NCBI GenBank assembly: GCA_013115125.1 | Contig: JABANN010000025.1 | Coordinates: forward strand, 57,665 to 121,664 | Direction: 5' to 3' | DNA: 64,000 nucleotides | Source: Perkinsus olseni | Lineage: Eukaryota; Perkinsozoa; Perkinsida | Shown here: positions 12,701-27,682 of the stretch, piece after piece | Layout of the letters: each line of letters begins with the position of its first letter | Numbering within the stretch: position 1 is the first letter of the stretch | Notes under the pieces: generated by a model | Seen by the model: the letters and a program-made list of their open reading frames with translations, nothing else | Database searches by the model: none | Told to the model about the DNA's origin: nothing | Made by a program: the position numbers and the translations under genes

Positions 12701-13054
12701 GTCGCCAGCTGAGCGATGTCGAGCTCGGAGAGATGTCCCCATTCGGTACCCCGAGAGTCGGCCGGAACAAGCGGATACGTGATGGTAGCAGCTCAGCAGC
12801 CCTCCGCCAGACACTCAACTCTGTGTGCTCTCCTCGCAGGCATGGTGGAACTGCGGCCCAACCGAGGGAATCCGATCATCAAAATCGTCAACGAGATCGA
12901 CACAGTTTCTCGGGCGGCAGTCCGGCAGCTTGTCCGCTCACCCTTCGCCCGGGTCCTGCTCCTACTCTACGTCGTTGCGCTTCACGTCTGGGTTTTGCTT
13001 ATCCTGCAGTGGTCCCTTCGAGAGACCCGTACCCCGGCCACTGGCGACCAGTAG
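9701..13054 (+). CDS. golgin-84-like tail-anchored coiled-coil protein
   Basis: A gene with about twelve short introns. Firm exons are 9701-9793, 9876-9917, 9967-10885 and one starting at 10930; further exons run to 13054. The N-terminus MDLFRKINDILDAADAED resembles the short amphipathic start of plant and animal golgin-84. An acidic Ser/Pro-rich disordered region follows (9967-10885). From about 11000 to 12650 every exon encodes heptad coiled coil (for example RREMQKLRQRCADLQEEV and ELAKLRRQLSDYSESNAEL). The last exon carries a conserved golgin tail: RQLVRSPFARVLLLLYVV, then ALHVWVLLILQW, a C-terminal membrane anchor with the LH.WV motif and a very short lumenal end. Golgins of this type tether vesicles at the Golgi rim and bind Rab GTPases. 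Exon borders near 11500-11640 are unresolved. CASP is the alternative family, but the tail fits golgin-84 better. Confidence 0.8.
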
Positions 13055-13420
13055 CAGCAGCAGTAGCATTTGACAGCTTTATCATAGTATATTTCCAACT
13101 GGACTTTATCAGACTCCATCCACGCTTGCGTTGTGGACATCAATTCATCTCGTGGTGGTTTTCCAGTCACTAGACCGAGCAGAGGGGCAGTCCGTCGTCA
13201 GCTCGGTCGTAGGGTGAGTATTGTGTCTATCATCATAATTCTTCATCAGCCATCGACGATGAGGCTCTGACGCGATGACTAGAACGATCGTCGTCATTAA
13301 TCACAGCTAGGGATGCTTTGAAGCACTCTTGTGCCCGCTGGTGGTCCTCGTTGGCCTTCGACCACCGCAGCACTAGTCACCTGTCTTTGCTAGTAGTTAG
13401 TTCACCCCTCTACTCCCCCA
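13055..13420. other. intergenic spacer
   Basis: No coding frame is evident. It holds the 3' region of the golgin gene and the promoter of the Kelch-Rab gene, both on the plus strand. Confidence 0.4.
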
Positions 13421-16079
<2,659 letters not shown>

Positions 16080-16664
16080 CTATGAGTTGTTTTAATGTTA
16101 ACAGTAGTTTTTCACTTTGATATTTTGGGCCGAGTTCTCGAGTGCACCCACCACGATGATTATTTGAGCACCCACAGGGTGACACGAAGACTTAGCCGTT
16201 GTGGTGCCGCATCCTTCGTCGGTGAGCTCAACAGAAACCCTAACGTGTTGCCCCTCGGACGCAGGTCGAGGTGGTCGCATCCCCGTGCGTCGCTAACCCT
16301 ACACAGAAGCACTCCAGTCAAGCAAGTGGGGGTGCCTTCGAGAGAGTTTATGTCGCTGCGGAAGGGATGCTCGTGTTCAGCAGAGATCGCGCAGATAGGA
16401 TTGATATCGTGAAAAAATCAAGTCCTGTATTTCGCTTTTGTATCCGAGGGCGGTGAAGAACCTTTGCACCACTAACAGTCACGCTAACTGTTAACCCAAC
16501 ACGTGAAGTAGCACACAGGGCACGGCAAATTTCACACGAACACGGCAGGTCATGGGGCCGAGATTTCGCCTCCGAACCCGCTGCTCTGCGTACTCTGCAT
16601 ACTCTCATAACCGAATCGCCTGAAGGACAAGAGCTGGGCATGCGTGGCCTCGACTTCTGCCCTT
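16080..16664. other. convergent 3' spacer
   Basis: The stretch lies between the stop of the Kelch-Rab gene (plus) and the stop of the small basic gene (minus). I see no credible exons. Confidence 0.35.
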
Positions 16665-17087
16665 CTACAGTCGCGACTGGTAGCGTTCGAGCCTGTCTCT
16701 GATTTCAACAGAGGGGCTCCGAGGGAACCTGTAGGATCGTCATCGAGGACATCAGACTGCGGCGCCCTACCTCGACTTCCAAGGGGCTCCTTGAAGGGCA
16801 TCGAGCACCACTCTGCGAGAACGTGTCCGCCCAACCATCCATGCCAGTGCATCCTGAGAAGGGGTGAGGCCAAGTCGGGACGCCTTCATCGCATCACCCT
16901 GCTCCGCCGCACCGCCTGACCGTCTTCCGAGTCGCTGTAGAGCAGTATCTTCTTCCGCATAACAGCAACTATCCGCCGTCGAATCTGAGGCTGCCGTTCC
17001 CGCTTCCCATAACCACTAAGTCGTTACCTCCTCCAGCTCCCTCCTCGTCTTGATGAGGGAATCTTCTGTCATGTGAACGTCAGTCAT
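16665..17087 (-). CDS. small basic coiled protein, unrecognised
   Basis: Four exons join in phase: MTDVHMTEDSLIKTRRELEE, then IRRRIVAVMRKKILLYSDSE with QAVRRSR, then DALAWMVGRTRSRRVVLDAL, then FPRSPSVEIRDRLERYQSRL and stop. The product is about 100 residues, strongly basic, mostly helical, without signal peptide or membrane segment. I do not recognise the family. Its ATG lies only 47 nt downstream of the stop codon of the coiled-coil gene at 17135, with a CTGTTCAG acceptor-like site in the gap, so the two may be processed from one precursor by spliced-leader addition (inference). Confidence 0.55.
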
Positions 17088-17134
17088 GAACCTATGATGC
17101 GAGCTACAGTGGGGCACTCCTGAACAGTAGAAGC

Positions 17135-18935
17135 TCACTCGCTCATGGGGATCGGCTCCAGCGGCTCGCTCATGTCCGGAGGAGCATCTGAGCAACACCA
17201 CGAGAGTGCAAGGTCAGGCAAAAGCCGGGTAATCCAGATCTTACCGACAGGAAACAAGCTGCTAGTTCTCGATAGAAAACTCAGTTGGCTGGTCACTTCT
17301 TCTGGGAGATGTTTTTGTACGGACAGCGACCCTGCACTAGCCCGAGTTTCGTCCGGAGGCGGCGGGCCCTCGGAGCGGGTAAGCGATTTAATGTCATTAA
17401 CCTGAGCATGTGGCCCTCACTGACAAAGAGTGTCGAGGAGCCCACCAGTCGGCAGGTGGCTCGACGCCAGCCCTCCGTACTCGTCCATATCGCTGACGAT
17501 GAATGACTCATCACGGACTGTGTCACACTGACAGGGCAAGGCGGTCGGCCGATCCTCGGAAGCATAAGGGCAGTGCAAACCTCATCAGCCGACTTCTCTC
17601 CACTCCCATCGCACCGGCTGCCTCCCGCTTCTGTTGTGCCAGCCGGCCTCGAAGTCCTTCGATTCGGATTTTGAAAGCAGCGATGTTAACAAAGGCCTAC
17701 ACGGGACGAGTAGACACAGTGACACGGACACGGCCGTACGTTGAGCATCCAAGGCTCGGTGAGGATGGTGCGGCCGTAGGATTCTCGGAGGTGCTGCATA
17801 CCTGAGGGGCAGCGCAAGCGTTCACACCTGACCGGCCAAGCTGAATTCCTACATTCAGTCGAGGTCACTCCGGTCCGAAGGAGCTCTCGGATGATTCGAC
17901 CCACGGCCTTGCCGTCCCGTCTTGTACAGATTTTCAGCATGCTGAGGAGCACCTGAGGGAAAGGTCGTCAGGCGAGTGACGATGATGGTGGCGTGCGGTA
18001 GGAATACCCGGCACTTCGACTCTTGATATTCCTTGTGGAGGGAGCGGGCATCCTTGAGGGCGTCACTGTGACCGCAGAGTTTCTCCGACAGCTGCGACAC
18101 TCTCGCTGCAAGCACAGCTCGCTCGTTCTCTAGCCTGCACGAAGCTGATACCAGAAAAAGACGCTGCCGGGCTGCATACCTCTCCTCCACCTGCTCCTCC
18201 AACTGCCGCCGTTTGATTTTCTCCACAGCCGGCAGGGCGGATATCTGACGCGAGAGTACGAGACTTCGCCCGATCGTCCGAGCTAATACGGTGACGCCCA
18301 TCGTGCACGGCCAGGCCCCACTGACCTCGTCCATTGGCAGCCTCTTCACCGTCCTCTCATTCAGCAGCTGCAGTCGGAAAGTCTCGTCTTCGAGCTGCCA
18401 GTAGAGTGTGGCACTTCAGATGCAGCACGCTTTCGAGCCTCACCGTCGGCATCAGTTCACTGACCAGCGTACGGATGTGGGCGGCCTCCTCTGACCGCTC
18501 CGTGATGAACTTGTCGAGCGCGGAGAGAGCCGTGAAGAAACGAAATTTACTCGATGAGCGTGCCGAGGGAGCTGATGAAAAAAACAGCGGCAGCGTTGGT
18601 ATCCTAGGTCCATCCTAGGTCGTTACAGAATCTCCGATAAGCCTTATCCTCGTCAGCTGCCCTCTGCAATTTGTCCACTAAATATCGCAGGTTGTTCAGG
18701 TTCTGCCGACCTACTACTAACAGTGTGCTTCTCTGGCACATGTCGAACCTCTCCTACCAACAGAGCTGCGAGGAGCGTGTTTGCCCTTCCTCGATCGGGG
18801 ATTCCCTGCGGACGACGAACCTCTGCGCTCATCAGTCGAAGCCCTTGACGGAAGGAGCGAATCTTCAAGTTCTTTCACAGCGTCGATCTGAAGGCTCTTC
18901 TCAGGACGTGTGATTTCGACATCAGCATCATTACT
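17135..18935 (-). CDS. coiled-coil protein, unrecognised
   Basis: At least nine exons join in phase with introns of about 45-60 nt. Readable segments in order: SLQIDAVKELEDSLLPS and a Ser/Arg/Lys stretch; GRQNLNNLRYLVDKLQRA; ALSALDKFITERSEEAAHIR; LLNERTVKRLPMDE; ISALPAVEKIKRRQLEEQ; RLENERAVLAARVSQLSEKL; VLLSMLKICTRRDGKAVGRI; AFVNIAAFKIRIEGLRGRLA; and a short end with PPDMSEPLEPIPMSE. The heptad pattern predicts a long coiled coil with a short acidic tail, as in cytoskeletal, basal-body or tether proteins, but no family signature is visible. The 5' end is unresolved: a possible first exon starts MFDSPPLLLPP near 19057. The last intron is long (about 235 nt) for this genome. Confidence 0.6.
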
Positions 18936-19187
18936 TCGGTGAGAAGGTCAACGGCATCCGCGGCGTGCGGCAACAGGCCCGGTCCTCGGTAATGCCTGAC
19001 GTGAGGATTTATGGGGATGGGTGGTAAAAGAAGAGGCGGCGAATCGAACATGACAAACTGGAAACTTCGAGTGTCACTCTTGGCCTTGACCGGTGTTCGT
19101 TCGTGGGGAGCGTATCTTAGGTCGAAGCATGCTCTTTGTGCACCCCGTTATCAGAACACAATAGATCAGCCAACAACAACAACCACG

Positions 19188-20483
19188 TCAATCAGACATG
19201 TCTTCGGACGACAGACTGCTCGCCGGCATCCGGCGGGCCTCAGCTAGCTCGTCATCCTCCGCTACTCCTCTCTCGACCTCCACCACCTGTGACTGCTTCC
19301 GAGAAGCGGAAGATCTCCTCGACCGTCTGCCGGTTTTGCGGGTCCGATCGGCTCCGTTCTGGGAGGCCTCAGCGGCCGGCTTCTCGGGGAACTGCCTCAT
19401 TAACGTATTCACGAACTGCTGCAGTGTGAGTTTCTGGTCGTCCACCCTTCCCCGGCCGCTGCCATCACTTCGCCCATCAGAATCGTCGGAGCCCTCCTCC
19501 GCTACCCGAGAGGGTCGTCTGACTTTGGTTACTTCGCGGCGCCTCTCTCCCTCCCCGTCGGCGTCCGCACTGTCCCCAGCAGCCTGGCGACTCTTCGACC
19601 GCTTTGGCTCGGCATCGTTCGACCGCCGGCCTCTAACAGCCTCTTCTGGAGCTTCCAAACGATGCAAGGACTTCCGAGAGCTTTTCCGAATAATCTTGGA
19701 TTTTCGTGGCGCGCGGTCATGCTGCCTCTGACTACCCATCTCTGTCGCTTCAACTCGTCCTGCAGAACTTTCGTTCAGCGTCTCCCGCAATCGGCCTTCA
19801 TCGTCAACAACCCTCGACGCCCCGTAATTCTGAGGCTCCTGACCGGCCGTCCAGGAGTACTGCGGTCCTCGCTGGGGATCCACATACTGCTGCTGTATGT
19901 GGTCGGCATACTGCGGAGATCGTTGAGCAGACACGTCGACCAGGACAGCGTGGGCCTGAGGAAGCCGTCCACACCGAGACACTACGACGATCGAGTGGCA
20001 GGATAAGGGAGGCGCTCACCATTTCGACTATCTTGTTGGTGGACATAAGGTAGAGGTCAAGCTTGTCCACGATGCGTTCCAGTCTGAGAGGAGGGGGCGA
20101 CAACAACGATGGGGGATCCAATGGCGTCAGCTGGCTATCACTTGTCACAGAGGCGATCTAACTTGAGGGCAGTCTGAGAGTGACCGTGCAGCGGCTCGGC
20201 TGGTAGTTGGAAGGAGCTGCTACTGCGACTCAGACCTCCTGATGCTGCTGTAGGCATGCCGGGGTGTGTATTCATGTCCAAAGGGACCAGCAGTGGGAAG
20301 CACTGGACGACTGTGCCGGGGGGTGATTGACAACACAGCCCGAGAGCCTTGTAACAAGAATGAGGGGAAGGCGAATACCCGGTCATGCGGAAGCTTCCTC
20401 GTAGCTCTACAGCGCGCAAATTACTGCCAGTGACAGAATCCACAGACTGACTAATACGTACTTTCGTCGCCGTCTGTCGCCAT
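19188..20483 (-). CDS. Ser/Lys/Arg-rich protein with a short coiled coil, unrecognised
   Basis: The last and largest exon (about 19965-19188) encodes a basic, disordered region rich in Ser, Arg, Lys and Glu, with QQ..Y repeats near its start and an LTLQQFVNTLMRQFPEK helix. It ends LSSEDMSD. Upstream exons join in phase: a Ser-rich exon ending LKLDRLCDK and LERIVDKLDLYLMSTNKIVE, a heptad helix. The start MATDGDES at 20483 is a candidate; the splice from it is not certain. The composition suggests a nuclear or RNA-processing protein, but nothing specific identifies it. Confidence 0.5.
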
Positions 20484-21264
20484 TCCGCCGAAGGGATGGG
20501 GACAAGCGTCCGGAACTAAGGCTCCGGTGAGGCAGTGCCTCCCCCTGATCCGCTCGCCACTGGTATCACCGCTTCACCAAAGAGTACAACAAGTGAGGTA
20601 ACGGCGGTTTCCTTTGAAGGTTGAAGTGGGACGCTGTCCAGCAGAAGTCGAAGCCCACTGTACTTCGCTCAGATCGCCTCGCCGTCGTCGACAGTGTCGA
20701 GTCGACCCCTTCATATTTGTGCTTGTCTCCGTACAACTCGAACTAGTTGTGCAACACAGACCGTGGGTGAGCTTGTAGGTGATAGTTGCAGCGATCAGAG
20801 AACGAGCCTCGGGACAGGGAGGCTTGAACTGCAAATGGGACGGAGCTTCCGAGTGATACAGACGGGTCGCGGCTCAGGGACAGCAACAAGATCTGAAGAC
20901 TTCGACATCCCATGGAGAGATCCACCCCAGTTAACAACCTCTCTCACCGACTCCTACTTCGTTGCCTGCACACTACCCGACCTTGAACTCCAGCTCTCTC
21001 TAGTGGACCACACCCACGGGCGGCCTTCCGAGGACCCCACACCCAGGATTGCGGAGCCTGCAAGGATATCGAGGTAACGGCATTATCATAGCCCCCGGGG
21101 CAAGACACTGCCGTTCACGACGACATCAGAATTCGCGGCAGCTGACAGGTGCCGAGTCATCCTCTTCAACTCCACAGCATCCCCAGCTCCCTCTACCCAA
21201 CACTGAATCGACTAAGGAAACGACTGAGAATGATAAGAGCCAGCCACAACAGAAAGTGATGGGT
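20484..21264. other. intergenic, no gene supported
   Basis: Several frames are open for 60-125 codons, but none has protein-like composition together with usable splice sites. Confidence 0.35.
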
Positions 21265-22682
21265 TTAGAGCTGCCACTCAAATTGGATGGTGAAACCGTT
21301 ACTGTCGGACTCATAGCGCCGAGTAAAGCGGCCGTCAGAGAACGTAGAGGACTCCGAATTACCACTGCCGACTTCCTCACCACCTGGCATCATCTTGGCT
21401 CGGCAGATCGGACAAGTAGGGGCCCTCCGTAGCCACCGACGACCACACTCTTCGTGGAGGTAGTGGCCGCAGGAGAGTTTGTAACTGCGAATGACCGCAG
21501 AGGGATAAGGGGATAACAGTCAGTCGAAGGCGTGCGGATAGTCCCCCTAATTACCATTTATCACCAACATTGTACTCCTCCATACATATAGCACAGGTGT
21601 CGCCGACTACAGCGTCCTCGTCGGTCAGTACGACCTCAGAAACTCCTTCTAGGGACTCCGGGGACCCTACCACGAAAACTTGCCCGAGCGCTGATGTGAC
21701 GCCCAACTGACGCCCGTGGGACTCTACCCAACTGAGCTAATTAGACGTAACCCAGTTGCAACCAAGCATCCACCAAACCCGCGGTGAATGAGCGAGCCTC
21801 CATCAAAACCACAGAAGCTTCCTTAGACCCTCAGTGGCAATAGATCCAGAATCTGTGTCTCTACAGGAAACAACGATCAACTAAAGGCTTCTTAGCTCCA
21901 ATCCCGAGGAGTGTGTTAAAGGAGCCAGTTCTACCCGCAGAGGCCTTACGTAACCGTCTAACCACCCCTCTATTACCATCATTAGTATCCCACAGGTGGG
22001 CTGCCTTTTCGGGTCCTAGGACCTCCGTTAAAAGTTCGCTAATACGCTGATCCAAAGCATCAGGGTCCTCCCGTAACGTTGACGGGATGCCTGCTGTTGC
22101 CGAGGATATCCTGTTAGCCTGACGCAATACAAAGTCAATAACTACTTGGAGACGAGGCCGCAGCACTACTATGCCTCCCATGAAGGGTATCCACGATAGG
22201 TAGTGACTAGCGAGGTAGTTGGCCCTGTCTGCCATACCTAGGGCGGCCTGGACGGCCTCTGGGTACCTAAAGGCGATCACAGGAGCCCCTTCAGATCCTA
22301 TGTTCATGGGATAAGGTGAACTAATATTAAGTAAACTATCTACTGATACACATAAGTATCAATATTATGGTATTGTGATAATAAAGCCCCTCCCTAGGTT
22401 ACTACGTCCGAACCATTATCTGGGCAATCCTAGCCAAGGCCGTGGCCTCCTCAGGGTTGGTCTCTGCGAAGCCTGACACAGTGCGAAGTTGATGATGATC
22501 CGATGGCAAGTGGTAGTACCAGCAAAGCGCTGTGTGATGGTTGGGAAGAGACCATCGGCAGCGGCACCGGGGTCAGAGGACCGGTCTGGGGTGACCACCT
22601 CAGTGGAAGGAGCCTCGGCTGGGGCAGAGTGAGGGGAAGAGGGGGACGAAGAGTCGCTATCCACTCCTTCAAGCAAAACCAT
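21265..22682 (-). CDS. RING-H2 zinc-finger protein (probable E3 ubiquitin ligase)
   Basis: The start exon MVLLEGVDSDSSSPSS (22682) is Ser/Pro-rich. It splices in phase to FAETNPEEATALARIAQIMV and then to a long exon (about 22312-21880) that contains SHYLSWIPFMGGIVVLRPRL, a partly hydrophobic stretch. The C-terminal exons (first ending at 21555, then 21484-21265) join in phase to give C-AI-C-(x13)-C-G-H-YL-H-EE-C-(x10)-C-PI-C, the C3H2C3 pattern of RING-H2 fingers, which recruit E2 ubiquitin-conjugating enzymes. A tail ending FTIQFEWQL follows. The intron before the RING exon is about 190 nt and its exact donor is unresolved (phase mismatch for the best-looking site). Whether the long exon contains a membrane segment cannot be settled by eye. 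Confidence 0.65.
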
Positions 22683-23540
22683 TTTACTACGCTAATTATG
22701 CGCTGGAAAATGAAAACGCTGAATGTGAAGTGCTTCGCTCCGCTAGGAAGAAGTAGCGCACGCCCAGTTAGCAAAGAGACTTCACGGGAAAGTCGAGCCC
22801 GTGATCTGCCTCTCTGGCGGCTCCAAAGGCAACTGTGAACCGGTGTACTTGTATAGCGAGATGAGGTGGGTAGATGGTATCCTGTTAGCGTGTTTGGGGG
22901 TGCTAGCTCGGGAGCAGCGCCATACAGACGACATCCGAGCGTCCCGAAGGCCCGTTCGGACCCCAAAAAGGGACCTTTTCGACCTCGCTTCAGTCGGAGG
23001 CCGGCTAGCGAGAAGTCATGGAGCTTCAGTGGTCAGGGAAACCCGTGTTCGCAGTCGTGGTGGTCATGGATGGACGGAGTGAACATCATCCTTCGAAAGG
23101 GTGATGCTCGCTATAATCCCACATGATTCCTTTCTTAGAATAGCCGTCTGCGCTGAATATTGATAGCGCTCTCAGTTGTCTCCAAGTGGAAGTGGCGTCC
23201 CGAGAGCGCAGGAGCACTGGCAGATACAACCGTCACTTCCAGGCCTCTGAAAGGTAGTTGAACAGAACAGGCCGATACCACCCATTAGCATCAATTATCG
23301 GTTCATTCTGTAGGAAGTCCGCATGCTTCCCTACAAGCTTGGTACAGGGTACCATTTCCTTATGTATTCATACGAGTCGCGTTCAGTACGATTTCGGGTC
23401 ATGAGGGGGGAGACTAGTGTACGGCCTACTAGTGATAGACGAGAGTGTGAGAACGGCGGAGGTGGGCTCCCTTCATGCTGCATGCAGGAGTGCTTTCAAC
23501 CCTTCGCGCTTCTGAGGCCTTCTCCGCTACCGACAGCATC
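22683..23540. promoter_or_regulatory. divergent intergenic region between RING gene and topoisomerase I
   Basis: The two genes are transcribed away from each other from here. No additional gene is evident. One copy of the over-represented 12-mer GCTTCGCTCCGC lies at 22732-22743. Confidence 0.35.
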
Positions 23541-26500
23541 ATGGCCAAGGAAGACAAGGTGAAGAAGGAGAAAAAGGAGAAAAAGGTTAAAAAAGAGAAG
23601 AAAGAGAAAAAGGAAAAGAAAGAGAAGAAGGAAAAGAAGACGACCAGTAGTAGGAGTACTAAGACGACCACGCGAAAGCCGCGGGCCAAGAAGGTGGTGA
23701 TGCTGGGAGAGGGTTTCCGCGATGGTGTGGACATGTAGAAACTAATCCTGCAATCTGCTGCGTCAGAATGTAACTGGCAGTGGAGAGAAAGTAGATGCTG
23801 ACAAGTGGTCGTGAATTCTAGGTTTCTTGCCACATTTGTTGCTGGAGGGAGGGGTGATTCGACTAACTTTGGTCATGACGATGACGATGACACTTGAAAG
23901 CGCCGTCAGTGAGGCACGTGACATATTTCCATCCGAAAAGTCCTTTCGAGTCCTTTTGGTCGGTACTAGCACCGCCGTCACACTCGGAGCAACTCAAAAT
24001 TCGAAGGCGTGGTCGCTGCTTGGATACTCTTGTTGCATGACTTCATCATCGCACAGCACGGTTATGAACCCTAACAGGAAAACCTCTGGTGGTATAGAGT
24101 AGGCTTCAGAGTTGTGCTTGGAGTGGTAGGGGAGATAGCTGGAGGAGACGCTGGGAAATAATGGTTGCATATGCTCAGGAGGGCGACGAGAAGCCTGCAA
24201 CTGGGGGGAGGAAGAGAAAGGCCATCGTACGGACAGAGGATGACTTTGAGCCTTTCAATAGATGGTGGGAGAAGGATCCGGAGGTAGTACCCGGGCTCTC
24301 TATGGTCGATGCCAACGGCATTCTGGTCTACTGCTTCCCGTCTGGGCGCCAGAGGAGTCTTTTCATGGCCGCGTGCTCAGGACTCTGACAAGAAGTGGAC
24401 GTATCTTGAGCATCATGGGATGATGTTCACGCCAGCCTATGAGCCTCATGGGGTTAAGATGCTGTAATGAAGCTGCTCGTCATCAGCTTGATGAGGGAAG
24501 TTCGAGGGGAGTAGGTATAAAGGAGAGCCGGTAGACTTGCCACCAGAAGCGGAGGAAGTGGCGACATTCTTCGCGCAGACGCTAGGTGAGTATCTTTCTA
24601 GGGAGCGGCTTGCGTATCTTTGGTTGAACAACGTCATTCGCAATGGAGGTCGGGTTTTGGTAGGGACGGACTGGTGCAAAAAGGAGAAATTTCAGAAGAA
24701 CTTCTGGGTGGACTTTCAAGCGACACTACCGAAAGAGTTGAAGTCGAAGATAACAAAACTGAAGGAGTAGGAGATGGTCTCGGGTTCGATCCCAGGGAAA
24801 GGCTTTTTATTCAGTTGCGACTTCGAGCCGATCAAGAACTATCTGGATAAGCGGAGCGAAGCAAAGAAGGCGAGGACAAAAGAGGAGAAGGAGGCAGAGA
24901 AGGAAGCTAAGAAGAAGGAAGACTACCCCTACACCCACGTCATTGTGGATGAGCTTCGAGAGAGGTCATACGGGCCCTCAATTTGCTGTCCGTCTGCGGA
25001 GTTTCATGCATTCGTCACGAGTTTTCCGCCGAATGCCAGGATGAACATCGAAAGTATCTCGCGGGAGTCCATCGCCGGGCCAAGGCTCACGCACCAGCAT
25101 TTTCGTTCTTCCGGCACGTCAGCGTACTTTAGAGTATCATCCGCTTAGGGTTGGCAACTTCCGAGTGGAGCCCCCGAATCTCTTCCGAGGTCGAGGGGAC
25201 CATCCGAAGATGGGCAAGCTGAAGCAGTACATCATGCCGGAAGATGTCACTGTGAATTGCGCTGCGGACGCCCCGGCTCCGAGGGTACCAACACTGGTTG
25301 GATGGAGGGACGCGTAGTGGCCTTGTGCTCAGTGTCCCCTCCCTGGGCACGCGTATCGGGATGTGGTCCACGACCCTTCTGTAACATGGCTGGCTTGGTT
25401 TACTGATACTATCAATAACCAGTTCAAGTAATTTTGGAATCTGCCAGCTTCGACCGTGGATACGCCATACTTTGAGGTACGTCTTTCTTAATGCTGCTAG
25501 CGGCTTCAAGGGACAAAGTGATTGGCTGAAGTATGAGAAGGCACGAAAGTTGAAGAAGTAGGCTGACGCTGCTCCCATGGGAGGGGGTAGGGGCGTCGGC
25601 GTAGGTTCATCCGGGGCATTCGAGATGACTACACCAAGAAGATGAAGTCAAGTGACGAGGAGGAGAAGGAGTTGGGCACTGCGGTCTACCTGATCGACCG
25701 GCTGGCGTTGAGGGTAGACGGCCATGGCACCCCTGAGCTTATCATCATCTTGGACATTACTGGTTTAGGTTGGTAATGAGAAGAATACCGAGGAGGAGGC
25801 GGACACTGTCGGCTGCTGTAAGCTCAGCAGCCCCCCTCTGGTCTACTGCTGCTCGAGGCTCACATAAGCTCGTCGCTTCTATCCTTCTCCGAGCTGAGTC
25901 TCGGACGTTCTGCACGGATCTTAACCCTTCGCGAAGTCAATCACTTTAGACCTGGAGAACTATTCACTGTTTTGGCATTATAAGAGAAGTTCGTCGAGTT
26001 CCACACCATCGTTTTTCTTACCGCAGCCTCGCTCCGCCTCTGTCCGGATTCCCCTCGCCCTCCCCTAGGTAGTCTCCGTGCTGAGCACATGACCTTCGAG
26101 CCCGACAATAAGATCACCCTTGACTTCCTCGGCAAGGATTCTATCCGTTACCTCAATACCGTCCAGGTGGACCCGTACGTCGGGGCTCCGGGGGGCCATC
26201 GGCTGTTGACTTCTTCTCCCCCGTTCTCAGGCTGGTGTACAAAAATCTCAAGGCGCTCGCCAAGGCACGGAAGCCTGATGAAATGATATTCTCGATCGAC
26301 CCTTCCAAGGTCAATGACTACTTCAAACAGTTCATGCAGGAGTTGTCGGCCAAGGTACCAGCAACCTCGTCGTGTCACCAGGCGCCGTCTTACCTCTCTT
26401 TAGGTCTTCCGTACCTACAACGCCTCCATCACGTTGGAGCAGGAGCTCTGTAGGAGGACTCCATTCGGCAGTCAGATGTCCGACCTGCATGAGAGTGTTT

Positions 26501-27321
26501 AGGTAAATTCGACCCCGCTGAGCATGACATCAACGACCCCAGCGAGCTTGTGAAGTTTTACAATGACGCCAACAGAAGAGTTGCCATCCTGTGTAACCAT
26601 CAAGTGGGTATCCATCCGCGCTTCGCTCCGCCGTCAGTCCAACTTTTTTCTCCGCAGCGGGCGCCGCCCAAGCAGCACGAGGCGGGTATGGAGCGGTTGA
26701 AGAAGAAGCTGAGCGATCAGGAGGTTGGTCGTGTGCATGCGTGCTGTATCAGGCGCGATCTGCTTCTCTATCAGGCTACTTTAAGAGGCCTCGAGGGACT
26801 GCGGGATGAGCACCTTGGCAAGAGCGTTTCCAAAACTGTGAGTCACCAACGCTGGTCCTTCTTCTGTTGGGACGATGGCTGCTCAGGTGAAAGACATCAT
26901 TGCCGAGAAGAACTTGAAGTCGAGTAACATGGACGCCTTGGTACGGAAGATCAAGTCGCAGACACTAGCAGGTCGGTGAGGGGGGGGGCCATGATGCCGT
27001 CCAACTTGCTGTTGTGTCAGTGGAACGAACGAAGATACAGATAGCGGACAAGGAGGATAACAAGACAGTATCTTTGACCACCTCCAAGATCAACTATATG
27101 GACCCTCGGATATCTGTTGCCTTCTGCAAGTCTCACGATTGTCCGATCGAGAAGGTAAGCAGACGCTGCTAGCGTCGTTTGGCGTTTGCCTCAGTCGCGA
27201 ATCTGTTGGCAGTAGCGTGCATTATGAGAGTTGTTGCCATTGCTTCCGTCAGATCTTCGCCAAGACCATCCGAAACAAGTTCCCTTGGGCCATGCACACC
27301 AAGAGCACTTGGAGGTTCTAG
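23541..27321 (+). CDS. TOP1: DNA topoisomerase I (type IB)
   Basis: TOP1 nicks one DNA strand through a 3'-phosphotyrosine bond and relaxes supercoils in the nucleus. Exons in order encode a Lys/Glu-rich basic N-terminus (ATG at 23541); [50 protein letters not shown]; a [12 protein letters not shown] segment; a Lys/Glu helix; [20 protein letters not shown]; a [16 protein letters not shown] segment; [23 protein letters not shown]-like helix ([10 protein letters not shown]); [26 protein letters not shown]; the [20 protein letters not shown] core; a coiled linker; and the active-site exon [20 protein letters not shown], with the catalytic Tyr in NYMDPR. It ends in a short exon, [19 protein letters not shown]. 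Most borders are in phase, for example 24474/24522 and 24769/24816. All core blocks of the family are present, so the gene looks intact. Confidence 0.92.
23560..23645 (+). repeat. AAG/GAA-rich purine tract coding Lys/Glu
   Basis: A nearly pure purine run in the first TOP1 exon encodes K-K-E-K repeats. It forms the basic N-terminal domain that in TOP1 usually carries nuclear localisation signals. Confidence 0.75.
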
Positions 27322-27682
27322 CATGGTGTCAAAGATGCTGTCGGCATTTATCCTGCACGTGGCCCGTTGGTTTCTGACACCTCTAGCTATGCTGGCCTAT
27401 TGCTAACGTTCGACCTCTCTCAGCCTTGAGTTCCTCATCTTAAATCACTTCCTGGGGGAGAGACAGTCGCTGCGCGATGGTGTTGAGTGATGATCAATAC
27501 TAACTTTACTTCGTTAAAGACTACGTCTTCGAGTTTCTCATCTTAGGGAGGGAGTCACTCTACCACCAGAGGGAGGGGCAGTCGCCGCCGCTGCCGTGAT
27601 AGTGATGAGAGATGATTAATACCTACATCCCTCCCCGTAACACTGAGTGCCTCGGAGAGGCCATGAAAGTGCTGACACTGTG
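27322..27682. other. intergenic spacer
   Basis: The sequence lies between two plus-strand genes. It contains an imperfect local duplication around GAGTTYCTCATCTTA and the nearby GTTGAGTGATGATCAATAC-like segments (27428-27510 and 27528-27622), but no gene. Confidence 0.4.

Noticed and set aside
24783-24808. B-box-like GGGTTCGATCCCAG in a TOP1 intron
   Set aside because: The rest of a tRNA is absent and the segment splices out cleanly.
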